DNA of 64,000 nucleotides, taken from positions 22,134,278-22,198,277 of the forward strand of contig CM119265.1 of the NCBI GenBank assembly GCA_051294375.1. The letters run 5' to 3'. A program made the translations under genes and the position numbers. Of the stretch, positions 48,949 to 59,665 are shown one piece after another. The notes beneath the pieces were generated by a model that was not told the origin of the DNA, searched no databases, and was given only the letters and a program-made list of their open reading frames with translations. Source of the DNA: Paraspadella gotoi (taxonomy: Eukaryota > Chaetognatha). Positions within the stretch are counted from its first letter, which is position 1. Every line of letters begins with the position of its first letter.

Positions 48949-49203
48949 CGAGTCCGTTTTGAACGATAAAGGTGACGATTTTTTCTCCCCTTTTTTGTTT
49001 TTTTAATAAAAATTTCCGGGAACAAAATAATGTGGTCGACTTAAGTGCTACCATTACTTCTTAGCTAACTTTCCTGCTTGCAATAAATTAGTGGTTAAGC
49101 CCTAAAACATTCCTAACGTCAGCAGGAGAAAAAGAAATACAAAACTTTGTAGCTTTGACATTATTTATCAAAAAATTGGCTTTACTTAAAATACACTAAC
49201 CGT

Positions 49204-49450
49204 TCACACCGGTCATTGTTGCAGGAGGGGTGCATGTGTTCTAACTCGGTGGCCGCATAGCAGTTATGGTGGACTAAAATCCACCAACCGTTCATCAGCG
49301 GCCATTGGTGCAGGAGGTAAGTCATTCGCCACCCAACCCAAAGGTCCGGAGTTCTAGCCCGGTGGTCGCCTAGCAGTTAAGAGGGACGGGGCGCTTAACC
49401 CGCCTGTAACAGTATTACAGGCTGCCTGTTACAGCCTGATCCGAAGATCA
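49204..49450. repeat. tRNA-related SINE-like dimer (copy two)
   Basis: Same dimer as 38072-38314, nearly identical. It lies about 250 bases downstream of the MFSD12-like stop codon. Confidence 0.55.
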
Positions 49451-49843
49451 GGGACTGTTTATATTAAACGATTAAATCACTAACTCATAACAATTATTCT
49501 GTCTCACTAGACTCGTGTACAATAGACAAATATCTGGTTAGAAAATTTTACAACACTACCTAATCCTAATAAATATGGTCATTTCAGTTTTAAAGGGATT
49601 CATTCTTAGGAAAATTTGAAGTTGTGTATTTATTTAGGTGATGTTGGTAGATAATATAATTAATAGATAAATCGTTGAAAAATTATTCACATGAGGTTAA
49701 AAAAACAGATTACAGAATATAAAAAAAATTGTTTCTCATCCCGAAGCAAAGTTTGTCTGTGAAGCACCATGTTTTTACAAATAGTCAATGCAACCCATTG
49801 GAATTGCCGCTCGGCGTTGAAAAGGGAAAAAAAAGCCACGAAA

Positions 49844-51298
49844 TTAAGAATAGTCTTCGTTTGAATCAGAACTGAGACATATTTTCCCTTCGTAATCGTA
49901 TTCACACGAGAACTTTAATCTTTTTCGCTCATAATTCGGTTCCCGACCTCTACAAGCAAAAATGACATTTTCATCGTCATCGTAGCGACAAATCCTTAAT
50001 CCAAAGTTTGTAGAGTTGCCCACGATATTTTTTAATATATTTTCAATGGAATTGAAGCGTTCGCGTGAAGAGGAGTTCACCATACGTAGTCGGACAAAAA
50101 CAGTTTCCGGGTTGACTTCACACGTTACGTTTGCGGTAAATTTATTGATGTTCCTTGCTCTTCTCCCTCGCATGTTCTCAGCATCGGTAAACCCTGACTG
50201 TGAATTTTTTCTTTTACTGTAGACGAGAGGCTCGACACAATCTTTGTCATTCCAATCTACTTGTAGCAATAGGTTTTCCAACTTATTTTCATTTACATTC
50301 CTCGAAAACGTAAACCTCACCCAATATTTGGACTTTGTTCCTGAACAAAAAAAAAAAAAAAAAACAACCAATTAAAGATATTATTTCATTGCTTGTGCAA
50401 AACACAAGCGCTTCCTACCGGCTAATGCTGAAGTCGATAGAATAGGAAATTGAGTCTTTTCAACAGCGAATGCCAACTGAGACGTTGAAAAATAAAAAGA
50501 AGAATCCAGTTTAATGTTCGTTGCTTCGACACTTGTTTTCGTCGATTCGAATGAAGTGAATTCTTTTGCCGAAGATGATTCTTCGACAAATGTGAGTTGA
50601 GATAAATCTTTTTCAGTTCTTCCGGAATCAAATGAATTTTCATGAATGAAAGCAAAGCTCGAAGCAGCGGTTAAAGTCTTTGTATCTATTTCTCTGGATA
50701 TTTCTGGATTCTGTTTATTAGATGAGTCTGCTCCTGTGAGTTCAGGCGACACGTTTGACGAGTCCTCTTCTGAGAATGAATAATCAAAAGGGTCTGCCGT
50801 TGATTGCATCTCGAAATATTCTTTTCCTTCTCTTGATTTCGCCGGTAGATTTATTAAGACGGATTTCCCTGTATATGTTTCGACTTTGGTTGGCTCGATC
50901 TCCTCTTGCAAGAGCTTTCTTGGCGTCACCCTCGTGAGTGCGACATCGGCAAGAGCAACCGTCGTTTCCAGTGCGACGTTTGACATCGTGGGCGTCATCA
51001 GTTCCATCTCGACCGCTGATGCTCCCGTTGCCGCATTTGCCGCATTTGATGACTTTGTTTCGACCCTCAAAGGAGTCGACTCCATCACCGATATTGCGAA
51101 AGACGTTTCTATGGAAACTGGCGCTACCGGCGCATGATGAGGCGCCCGATTGGAGCCCGTCGAGCGCCGAACTACGCGCCCTTCTTCGCCCGCGCCGTTC
51201 GATCCTCGTCGAATCAAAACGACGCCGGTTGAGTCGACACCGGGAGGTGACGTCGCAAGAAATGTCGCGACGATTAGGAAGAAGTGAGACGTCGACAT
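49844..51298 (-). CDS. Secreted protein of unknown function, 458 residues
   Basis: Two exons, 50419-51298 and 49844-50340, joined in phase across a 78-base intron (GTAGG...TTCAG). A signal peptide is clear (MSTSHFFLIVATFLATS). The first exon encodes about 270 residues rich in Ser, Thr, Glu and Ala with no cysteine until its end, a likely glycosylated or disordered stalk. The second encodes a compact C-terminal region with seven cysteines, several N-glycosylation sequons (NVT, NSS, NST) and RYDDDENV. I do not recognise the fold. No transmembrane helix or GPI signal is obvious, so it is probably secreted. It is convergent with the MFSD12-like gene. The start is the ATG of the signal peptide. 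Confidence 0.7.
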
Positions 51299-52339
51299 GT
51301 TTCTACATTAGGTCGCAGGCATTATAGTATAAAACCTACTGAAGAACAAATACTCTTTAGTATTCGAACAGAGTTAAATATCAAAACATTAGTATAACTC
51401 TTTTTTGTTTATCCAACTCAATGTTTACGTAAAGAAAACGCAAAATGTTTTTTTTTTTGGATTAAATACGAAAAATTAAAAGGATGACATAACACAATTT
51501 AGTAGTCGATTGGCGATTTGTTATCGGATAGGAATCGAACGATCGATATTAAAACAATATAAAAAATATATAACAAAATACCGACTAAGTTCCTTCATCT
51601 CGGAAATGGTCACGAAAAGTTAGTTTTAATGACTCTTGGGCGCAAAGACAGTCCGGTAACGGAAGTGCTTCGATATACTTGACGTCACTATGAATCTTCG
51701 GAGCTGACGAAAAAATTGCAACTATGTATAGTTCCTGCAAAAACTTGTATTTTCTTTTATTTTATTTTTTCAATCGATTAAGCTAATAAGTGTTTTCCGC
51801 TAAGTATCCTATCTCTCCGATAATAAAAATAAAAATAAAGATGGAAACTTATGTTACGGTAATCTATATTTACATCGGAGAAAAGCGAGATTGAGTAACG
51901 ATTTTTAAAAAAAAATAGCTGAAGCAATTAATTTTTATTAACTTTTTTTAACAATTACGCTGTTCTTTCAAGTTCAACTGACGAACACTGACGACTACTC
52001 CGGAGGGTATTCTGATATTAGATTATACTAAAAGCAGCAAATTGATTATATTACAGTGTCTTGGAAGTTGGGGAAAAATAATAAAAGTGATCTTGTGTAA
52101 AAATAATTTAAATGAGACTTACAAAATTGGTACAACAAATATAAATTTTATCCTTTAAATCATTCATTCACGAAACTTCATTGCCGTGTTATAATTAAAA
52201 AAAAAAAAAATTAAAAACACTATTCTCCTCTCAGAGTATTAGATTACATACTGCAGCAAAGCCAAAGAATAATTTTACTCAGTATCGATAGGTTAACGCC
52301 GTCTGTCGCTTTGTTGAGCTGCTCATATAGCGACATCCT

Positions 52340-53323
52340 CTATATCACATCCACACACTCGGCATGAAGAACCGAGGGGGTCATCTTCCTGTTCCCGAAG
52401 GATGCGACGCACAAGAGCCTCCCGCCGTAACTCGGCAGAAAGAATTCGACCTTCTTCAAGCAAAAACGAGCCCACGAGTAACTGGTGGCGTAAACTCCGA
52501 CCCTCGTCGGTCGCGCGTCACAGTTAACAGTCTGGGCGTAAGTGGTGCCTGCCCAGTTCCACGAGGAGGTGCTGGCACTGCAGGAGCCTTCGTTCCATCT
52601 TAAGCGGACGTTGTCCACTCCCCACATATGCATGTAGTAGCAGAGCGTCCATTTCACGCGGTAACTGTTTGGGCCTGACGAATAACAGGGGATGAAATAC
52701 ACGTGATGTTGAGGCGGAAGAATTAAAAAAAAAAAGATTTTAATTCGTAATAAATAATTGTAATGAATATTATAAAATCTAAAACTTAAAATAGTGAAAC
52801 GAGTAATTTTGCAATTTTCTTTTTCATCTTGTGGTGCAGATCCTGAATTTGGTTAGCCATTTTTATTTCGTAATGATTTCTATCTAACTACAAGTACGGT
52901 ATACGGTATACTACATACTCTTTAGATTAAAGAAGACGCGACTCGAACTATATAATATTGAGAAAGAGCGAGAAAAAAAAAGGAAAAAAAGGGAAAAAAA
53001 GACATTCCCATTCCCCAATGCGATACTTTCTTCTTATGAAATTGGTACAACCAACCTTCTAACAAGAACTCCTCCGAAGTTCCGTTCGTTTCCTGCGTTC
53101 GATTTTCGACGATTCTCTCTTGACACGCCTCCGCCTCCGCCGGGCACGCCGGCCACGAGGGCGCTTGCTTAAGAAAGCCCGAAATGCGTGACCCCGTCGG
53201 CCATTTCCGCACTAAGGCGATATTTATTTTGGCTCGTGAAGCGGAAAAAGAAGCCGAAGCAGAGGAGACACAAAAGAGCATCGACAGGAAAACGACGAAA
53301 GATGTCACTGACCACGACGACAT
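52340..53323 (-). CDS. Small secreted Cys-rich protein of unknown function, 200 residues
   Basis: Exons 53056-53323 and 52340-52674 join in phase (G|GC). The first has a signal peptide (MSSWSVTSFVVFLSMLFCVSSASA) and a short linker with a NRT and NGT sequon. The second encodes about 110 residues with six cysteines spaced through a Tyr/Trp-rich domain (KWTLCYYMHMWG, NEGSCS, VNCDARP, RFCLKKVEFFLPSYGG, LLCVAS, AECVDV stop). The even, six-Cys pattern suggests a disulfide-bonded extracellular domain. I cannot name it. Both strands of the second exon are open, so the assignment relies on the splice phase and signal peptide. It lies in tandem with the other unknown secreted gene on the same strand. 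Confidence 0.6.
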
Positions 53324-54302
53324 CTTGGGCGGAATCAGAGAAGAGAGTGAAAGGTTGCCATAAAGAGGGCCGAAAAAAAGTAGAGAGAAAAAAAGAGAAA
53401 ATATAGGAGAAAAAAAAACTTAACTGCAGATGGACCTGGTTCTACGGGAAAGCCTATTTCTGTAAAAGCAGCCAAAGAGACTCGGATAAAACAATTTTTG
53501 GTCGGTCGATCTCATCGGTCAGTTTTTTAGGTCTTTCATCAAAAATTTTATTATTTAAAAAAATATATATACGAATATAACATTACAGATATCGGATAAT
53601 GACAAAATTGAAACCTAATACCTACTTTTATGATAAAAAAACATACTCAGCTTATACGACTGAAGTTGAAGAACCTTTATTTGCTTTTCTTGTTCAAACA
53701 ACTGACGAAGCGACAATCGATATGCAGTTCTCTTTTACAGTGTCAGTAATGGCCAATTTCCATAGGATTGATGTTGTTAAAAAAAATAAAAATAACAATA
53801 ATATTATTAATATTAGCTCTCTTTTTTTGACCATGAACTCAATCCAAAGATTATTTTTATATTGCAGGAATCGGTAATAAATATTGTAAAGAAAAAAGTA
53901 CAGACAACTATAGATTAAGTGAAACTGTACTTGCATGGAATTGTTGATGTCGGTTTCTATGCTACCGTTACATTATGCCTCTCTCACCGATCGATAACAA
54001 GTTGGAAAATAACAGGAAAAACGTGACAAATGTAGAAGTTTCGAGAGATTTAACACACCAGATAACGTAACTGTAAAATAAAACATATGAGAGGTAATTG
54101 ACAGAATCTAAATTCTTCAAATTAAATAGCAACATGCGGATGAAGAATATTTATTCAAGAAAGTATTTCGTTTTGAACAAAGGAACGAATGAACTTTGAA
54201 GGCATCGTATTAATAACAATATTTTAAGGCACTAAAAAATCCTATATCCTCAATAACAATTAACACATAAAGATCGTAATAAATCCCTAATAAATCCATC
54301 GG

Positions 54303-54698
54303 TTAAACTTGAGTAAATCTCTTGACGTTCCTTCGATGAATTTTCTTGACGAGAGTCTTCCACTCGGTCGAGGCGACGGAGACCCCCGACGAGGCGCTCG
54401 TCGTCGTCCTCGTCTTTGCTGTCGTCGTCGTCGTCCTCGTCGTCGTCCTCATCGCCTCCGTCCTCTTCTTCGTCGTCGTCTTCGTCGCCGGCCTCGTCTT
54501 CGTTCCATCTCCGAGAATCTCGTCCAAACCGCCGCCGCGCCGCTCGAAGTTCGACGGCGGCGCCATCGCTTGAATGGCGGCGCGCCGGTTGGGGGCGCCG
54601 GGGGCAGAGGAAGAGCAGGAGAAGAAAGCACCGATGGAATCGGAAGATTCGGAGGAACGAGATTTCAAAAGTTTCTTCACGGTTTTGTTCACCATTCG
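54303..54698 (-). CDS. Possible exon or small ORF, Lys/Thr- or Asp-rich depending on frame
   Basis: A 130-residue open frame begins MVNKTVKKLLKSRSSESSD, after a possible acceptor (CACAG) and ends KRFTQV stop. Its middle is translated from a GAC/GAA repeat, so one frame gives Thr/Lys and another a long Asp/Glu run. Copy one differs by a few bases here and switches the frames. It lies downstream of the TTC16-like terminal exon on the same strand. It could be an extra exon of that gene, a separate small gene, or non-coding. Confidence 0.3.
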   Translation of the reverse strand, partial: RMVNKTVKKLLKSRSSESSDSIGAFFSCSSSAPGAPNRRAAIQAMAPPSNFERRGGGLDEILGDGTKTRPATKTTTKKRTEAMRTTTRTTTTTAKTRTTTSASSGVSVASTEWKTLVKKIHRRNVKRFTQV

Positions 54699-54925
54699 TC
54701 GGCCTGTGAATTTTATACATTTAAATTTAGATTGCTACTTTGTTTCAAATCATCGCCGGGTTTATGTTAATGCAGTAAACTTGAGGCTGTCAATAACAAT
54801 AAAAACTGTCTTGTCTAGCGAGTGTCCCCGCAGAAGCAACTCGTCTTTGGTCAGAAATGTCAGCTTTATCAATGCTATTAGACCCAAACGACCCAAACTT
54901 TTTATTTCCCGCGAAAACATCCAGT

Positions 54926-55570
54926 CTAATCCTTGCCTTCGATGAGCTCCTTGAAGAACTTGGAGTCTCCGTCGCATCTCGCTAATTCTCTCTTCGTTAT
55001 TCGGTTAGTCGAGTCGCTCGACGAGGCGGAGGCGTCTCCTACTGCGCCTGCTGCGCCCGCCGCGTCGGTGGCAGCGGCGACACCTTCGACGCGTTTCGGT
55101 TTCGAGCGGCGCCCTTCCCGCAAAACTGCGTCGATTTTGTCTCCAACTTCGCGCGCCGCAGTTTCGAATTCGGGGAGGGAAAAAATCTGTAAGGTAGAGT
55201 AGAAATAAATGAACAATGAATCAAAAATAAATAAATAAATAAATTCAATCAAATGGTAAACCTGCTCTTCCGTCTTCCCCGGAAACATCTTGGCCAACAG
55301 CGGCACCACTCCTCCGTTTTCCACACCCACAACGGCGACGGCCTTGAGCAGGTGTCGCTTGACCTCCTCCGGCGGCCGGCCCGAGTTGGCCGTCGCCGTC
55401 GCCATGGCAACGAAGAAGCGACCGACGAGGGGATCGAATTCGATCGCCTGTTCGAAGTAGGCGACGGCGTCTTCGTGTTGTCTCTCCCGCGTCATCGCCA
55501 AACCGTAGTGATGATAGATGAAGGCGATGCGAGAACTGACGGATCGATCTGTGGGATCCAGATCGAGGGC
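54926..55570 (-). CDS. C-terminal exons of the TTC16-like TPR gene
   Basis: Exons 55262-55570 and 54926-55186. The first encodes ALDLDPTDRSVSSRIAF, then a TPR (HEDAVAYFEQAIEFDPLVGRFF) and a segment ending LLAKMFPGKTEEQ. The second is a Lys/Ala/Ser-rich tail with a stop at 54926. The first exon starts in phase 0, which matches the phase-0 end of the TTC16-like exon at 61620 (...LSDYKQ), and the joined text makes a normal TPR repeat. The two parts are separated by the DBH-like gene. If this join is right, these are the last two exons of the gene at 61620-64000. Confidence 0.65.
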   Translation of the reverse strand, partial: ALDLDPTDRSVSSRIAFIYHHYGLAMTRERQHEDAVAYFEQAIEFDPLVGRFFVAMATATANSGRPPEEVKRHLLKAVAVVGVENGGVVPLLAKMFPGKTEEQVYHLIEFIYLFIFDSLFIYFYSTLQIFSLPEFETAAREVGDKIDAVLREGRRSKPKRVEGVAAATDAAGAAGAVGDASASSSDSTNRITKRELARCDGDSKFFKELIEGKD

Positions 55571-55791
55571 CTTTGGAGAAGGAGGGAAATAAATGGGAGA
55601 TGGAAAGGACAATTTAAGTCTCGGGTTTTGTTTCCCGCTTTTTTTGGTCTGTCTGTCTCTGTCTCTCTCTGTCTCTCTCGGTCTATCTATGTCTATCTCT
55701 GTCTCTCTCTCTCTCAATTCAAAGTTATCTAAACTTTATCTAAACTTTATCTAAACTTTATCTAAACTAAAGTCTCTCTCTCTCTCTCTGC

Positions 55792-55829
<38 letters not shown>

Positions 55830-56101
55830 TAATTCAAAGTGATCTAAAGAATCTAGCCAAGTGGCTGACGTTGCCTATGTTTGCGTTATCTTTAAAAATC
55901 TCTTTCATTTTCTAATCTTTGTTCAGTGAACAATGTTCACCGTAGCGCAAAAAAAGTATAAGATTGACTTGGAATGCGATTTATTAAAAAGCGACAGTTG
56001 AGCAAGAAAATGATCGATTAGCAATTTTTACACCATGAAGTCAAAGAAGTCAACGCTTGAGTTTGATCGTCTCTCGATCGGAAGTCTTCATGACCCCGAC
56101 C

Positions 56102-59100
56102 TCAGCAATCCCGCTTCTCCGGTCCCAATGGAAAGAGGATGAAGGGCAACTTCTTGCCCTCCCAGAAACCCGGAAAACGGTCTCCGTTACTTTGATTACA
56201 CTGTTATGGAGAAATGCGCGCTTTAAATTCGATCAAATGTCATTTCGATAAGTAAGTCAACAACCTGCATGCTCAAAGGGGCCATTTTGTAAATCTTGTT
56301 TAGTAGTTTGGTTTCGAACGGATCGAACCTTATCGACTTGTATTTCTTTTGTATCCTGTCTTGTTCTTTTAAGGTTAAATCACGTCGAAACCGACCCGAC
56401 AGTTTGCGTTGCAGTCTAATTAACAATTATGTTAATTAGTTATTAATCAGTTATTCTTTTAAATGGCGTTGTCAAAAACATGGTATCCTTACCTAAAATA
56501 AGCATCCAAAGCCATCGTGTCTATTGAACTTTTACAAACCTCAAGGTTTGTCCTTGGATAATAGTAAACGTAGTTCACGCACATTTCTTCTTGAATGGAA
56601 TATCCGCTCAGCGTGATATTATTCTCGTTTTCCGTATCGTAAAGACAGGTGGTAATCAAATCGTCCCCTTAAATATTCCAAAAAAAAAAAAAAGAAGTTA
56701 AATATTAATTTAATTGAGTTAATTGATTATTTAATTAACCTGGCAAGACGTGTTTGGGTTCGGGATAGAGTCGTATCTCCTGAAAGTGAGTGCTGTAGTG
56801 ATCGTCTCGGGCGACTTCAGGTAACTCGATTCCGTTACGAAAATGTCGAGTCACTATCTGGAAGGACATGGCAATCGGCGAGTCTCGTTCAAAAATTGTT
56901 GGAAACCAAGACTACGAAACTATCAATAATATTTTTTTTAAAAATACATCAATTACAGACTACAGAGGATGGTGGGCGAGAGACATTAAGCCTTGGAAAG
57001 CATTTCACCTTAATCCCGTGATTATGAGTGTGCAGCTGTCCTCCGAAAATGAAAATTCCCTTTCTCGGAAGAGCGACGTTGGTACAGTCGGCGATGCAGT
57101 ATCCCGACAGCTCGAAACCCGGCTGCTGCGGGGGAATGGAATTTTTGGGTCCGTACTCCAGCCCGAGTTCCATGATGCCAGTGTCGAACTGGCGCAGAGT
57201 CGTGGTGTAGTGAAATTGTAAGCTGGTGGGGGGGGGTCAAAAACAAAATAGCAATAGATTCAAGTTGGGTAAGAAGCGTAATTATATTTACGTAGTTAAA
57301 ATGAATATAAAATAGAAATTTGACTTACCCGAACTGTCGATGTGGCCGGTCAATTCATTCGGATTGTTGAAATGAACTTCTAATCGGACGAAGGGCGAGT
57401 AACCCTCACCCCCGATCGCCAGCCCCGTCTGCGGAGGGTAAGTGAAGGTAGAGGCGCCCATCGCCCAAGCGCCAATCACCTGGCGGCATTTCTCGAGGAC
57501 GCGGAATGGGGCGTCGGGTCCAGTGCAGAGACCGCTGTAGTTGGACACCTTTAGGGGGCGTTGGGGGGGGGGAGATGGAGGTAGTGCGAGGTGGAAGAAG
57601 AGGAGAAACGAAAATTTAAATAATCCTGACCTTATTTTTCAGACGAAAAAATAAAAAAAATAATTAAACAAAATTACAAATCCAAAACAACTATAACCCA
57701 ATTTTTTTTTTACTCCGATAAAAAAATATTTACAAAAGTTTAATTTAGAAACCATATATAAAAAACTACATACAACAACAACAACGAAATCTAACTACGA
57801 ACGACCTCTTCGTCGGTCTCGCAGTGAAAGACTTCCATGTGATGGATGATGGCGCGATTTTCCGGCGTGATGATCGGTTGCGTCTGAATCACGTGACCTT
57901 TGGACCGGACGACCGAGTCCGGCAGTCGGTGAATGGAGCACCAATAGGCCGTGTCCGTTCCCGGCACATGAACATCCGGGTTCCGGATTTCGAACGTGGC
58001 GGCGTCCGGCGGTAAAGTCACGTCGATGTGCGCCTTGAAATAGAAGGATTAAATTGCGGTATTTGTATTTTTGGCTTTATTATTGTAGTTGTTGGAGTGG
58101 CGCTTTATATGTTTTAGTGACGGTCATAGTTTCTTTTAATAAGAAAAAATAATAACGTTAAAAAATGAATAGAAATATTTAGTAATATATCTTCTTTTAC
58201 TGTTTCAAAAAAACCACAATATAGTACAACCCAAAATTATATTAAAATCATTGAACAATTTTTATATCCGTTGTACTAATTTCATAAAAATCAACGAAAC
58301 TCACCTTCAAAAGCTGAACTCTGTTGAAACCCTTCAAACTCGGTACGTTCGTGTCGTATCCAGCGATGCTCTTTTTTTTCCAAGCCTCGCCTTCGTCGTC
58401 GATGAGGAAAAGGACGTGAGTTGTGCCGCGATCGATGACGTAATCCGCGTCGTCGCATGAGTCGCTTTTCCGAGAAAACGACATCGCGATCACGTCGGGC
58501 TCAGGCGATCTGAAATTCGAAAATAATAAGAATCTGCTTGTGTATCGTAAGTATCAATAACAAAATTAGAAAGATATATCATTACGCTTAAACATCATCT
58601 TTCGAGCATATTAGTCTGTAAAATGTAATATATGACAAAGCAGTCGCTTTTAATTGTAATAAATAAATAAATGAATTAGAATTTGTAATAGAGTTTTCAG
58701 TCTTTTAGCTTCATATTTGTTCTCGCCTTGTGATCTTATTAAAGGAGAGAATTTGAAAATCTTGTCGCTCGTCCTCGTGAACGAATCCGTTGTCGTCCGT
58801 CCAAGTGTCGCCGAATTTCGTCTCGCCATCTTCGTCGGTCCAGACGAATAGCAAATCTGAAATACAGTTCACGAAATGTCAATAGCAACAGTTTGGCGTC
58901 AATCGGCTCACTAAAAAAAATAAAATTATTTTTCCTAAACTCCCCCGATCCGCTCACCGCAACTTGAAAAAAAAAAAAAATTTCCCTTACATGAAAAGCC
59001 AGAAGGTTTCTAAGAAAAACGAAATTTTTTTGATCGGCTCCCCCACGCTAAAGCTTTCCCGATCGGCTCACCCGCGCGTCGAAAACTTCCCCGATCGGAG

Positions 59101-59665
59101 AAACCGACGGCGAATGTTCCACCGGCGTCGACTTGAGCGTGAAGGTGAAAAGTGACGATTTTGTCGTCGGGCGAAGTCGTCCAGTTGAGTTGAACGCCGC
59201 CCAGTGGATCCAGAGTCACGTGATAGGGGAAGGGGCTGACCCGCTCCTCAGAATCGATCAGTTGGCCCTCGGAAGAGAGGGTCTCGGCTGAAGAGGGGTT
59301 TGAGAGGGGAAGTTGGAAGTGGTTGGATAAATTGCTGCAATCCTAATTCAATGAGGATGGCAAACTATTGGGCGCAATCCTACTTGGACAATTATTACGC
59401 TAATATGATACGTAAAAATAACATTTATTATAAATAATTGTATATTTTTAAAAATTATTATTGAACACAATCAGCTGTAGGCGCAAAATCCAAAGAATTT
59501 TCTTTCATCAGGAAAATGTCCTCACTCACTAGTAGTCATTTCCTTTCTCATTCTTTGCCCCTGGCGCATTTGCCATGTGCCTCGGTAGGTTGAGCAATAA
59601 TCGATGCAGCTCCACAGCAGAATCGGCAACAGCGCCATCCATGGACTCTTTCTGGCAATAATCAT
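56102..59665 (-). CDS. Copper type II ascorbate-dependent monooxygenase (DBH/TBH/MOXD1 family)
   Basis: Eleven exons: 59530-59665, 59072-59287, 58727-58856, 58305-58509, 57806-58033, 57329-57548, 57009-57222, 56740-56857, 56493-56667, 56265-56415 and 56102-56200, about 630 residues. A hydrophobic N-terminal segment leads into a DOMON domain (VGFSDRG...DLLFVWTD). The catalytic core has CuA ligands HH in IIHHMEVFHC and His in LEVHFNNP, and CuB ligands HxH in LHTHNHG and Met in EEMCVNYVYYYP. The C-terminal exons give MAPLSMQ-CNQS like DBH. The enzyme would hydroxylate a phenylethylamine-type substrate in secretory vesicles. EEMCVNYVYYYP resembles DBH/TBH more than MOXD1. Two oddities: the intron after 58727 uses a GC donor, and exons 57329-57548 and 57009-57222 are one base out of phase, probably a lost G near 57329. 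All ligands are present. Confidence 0.92.
59366..59392. repeat. Solo unit of the ~16-bp subrepeat family
   Basis: TTGGGCGCAATCCTACTTGG is the same motif that builds the blocks at 14609-16372. It lies in the first intron of the DBH-like gene, so the family is dispersed. Confidence 0.5.

Larger units (their letters stand above)
44858..56085. repeat. 11-kb block, copy two (clean)
   Basis: Counterpart of 33792-44816. All genes in this copy have open frames and consistent splice phases. Downstream it continues without a gap into the DBH-like and TTC16-like genes, so it is the trustworthy version of the locus. Confidence 0.9.

Noticed and set aside
52364-52603. Plus-strand 79-residue ORF
   Set aside because: It overlaps the minus-strand Cys-rich exon, which has a phase-matched acceptor and upstream signal-peptide exon; the plus frame has neither.
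53599-53877. Plus-strand 92-residue ORF starting MTKLKPNTYFYDKK
   Set aside because: The first 55 residues look plausible, but it is AT-rich, broken in copy one and ends in Asn/Lys runs; too weak to call.
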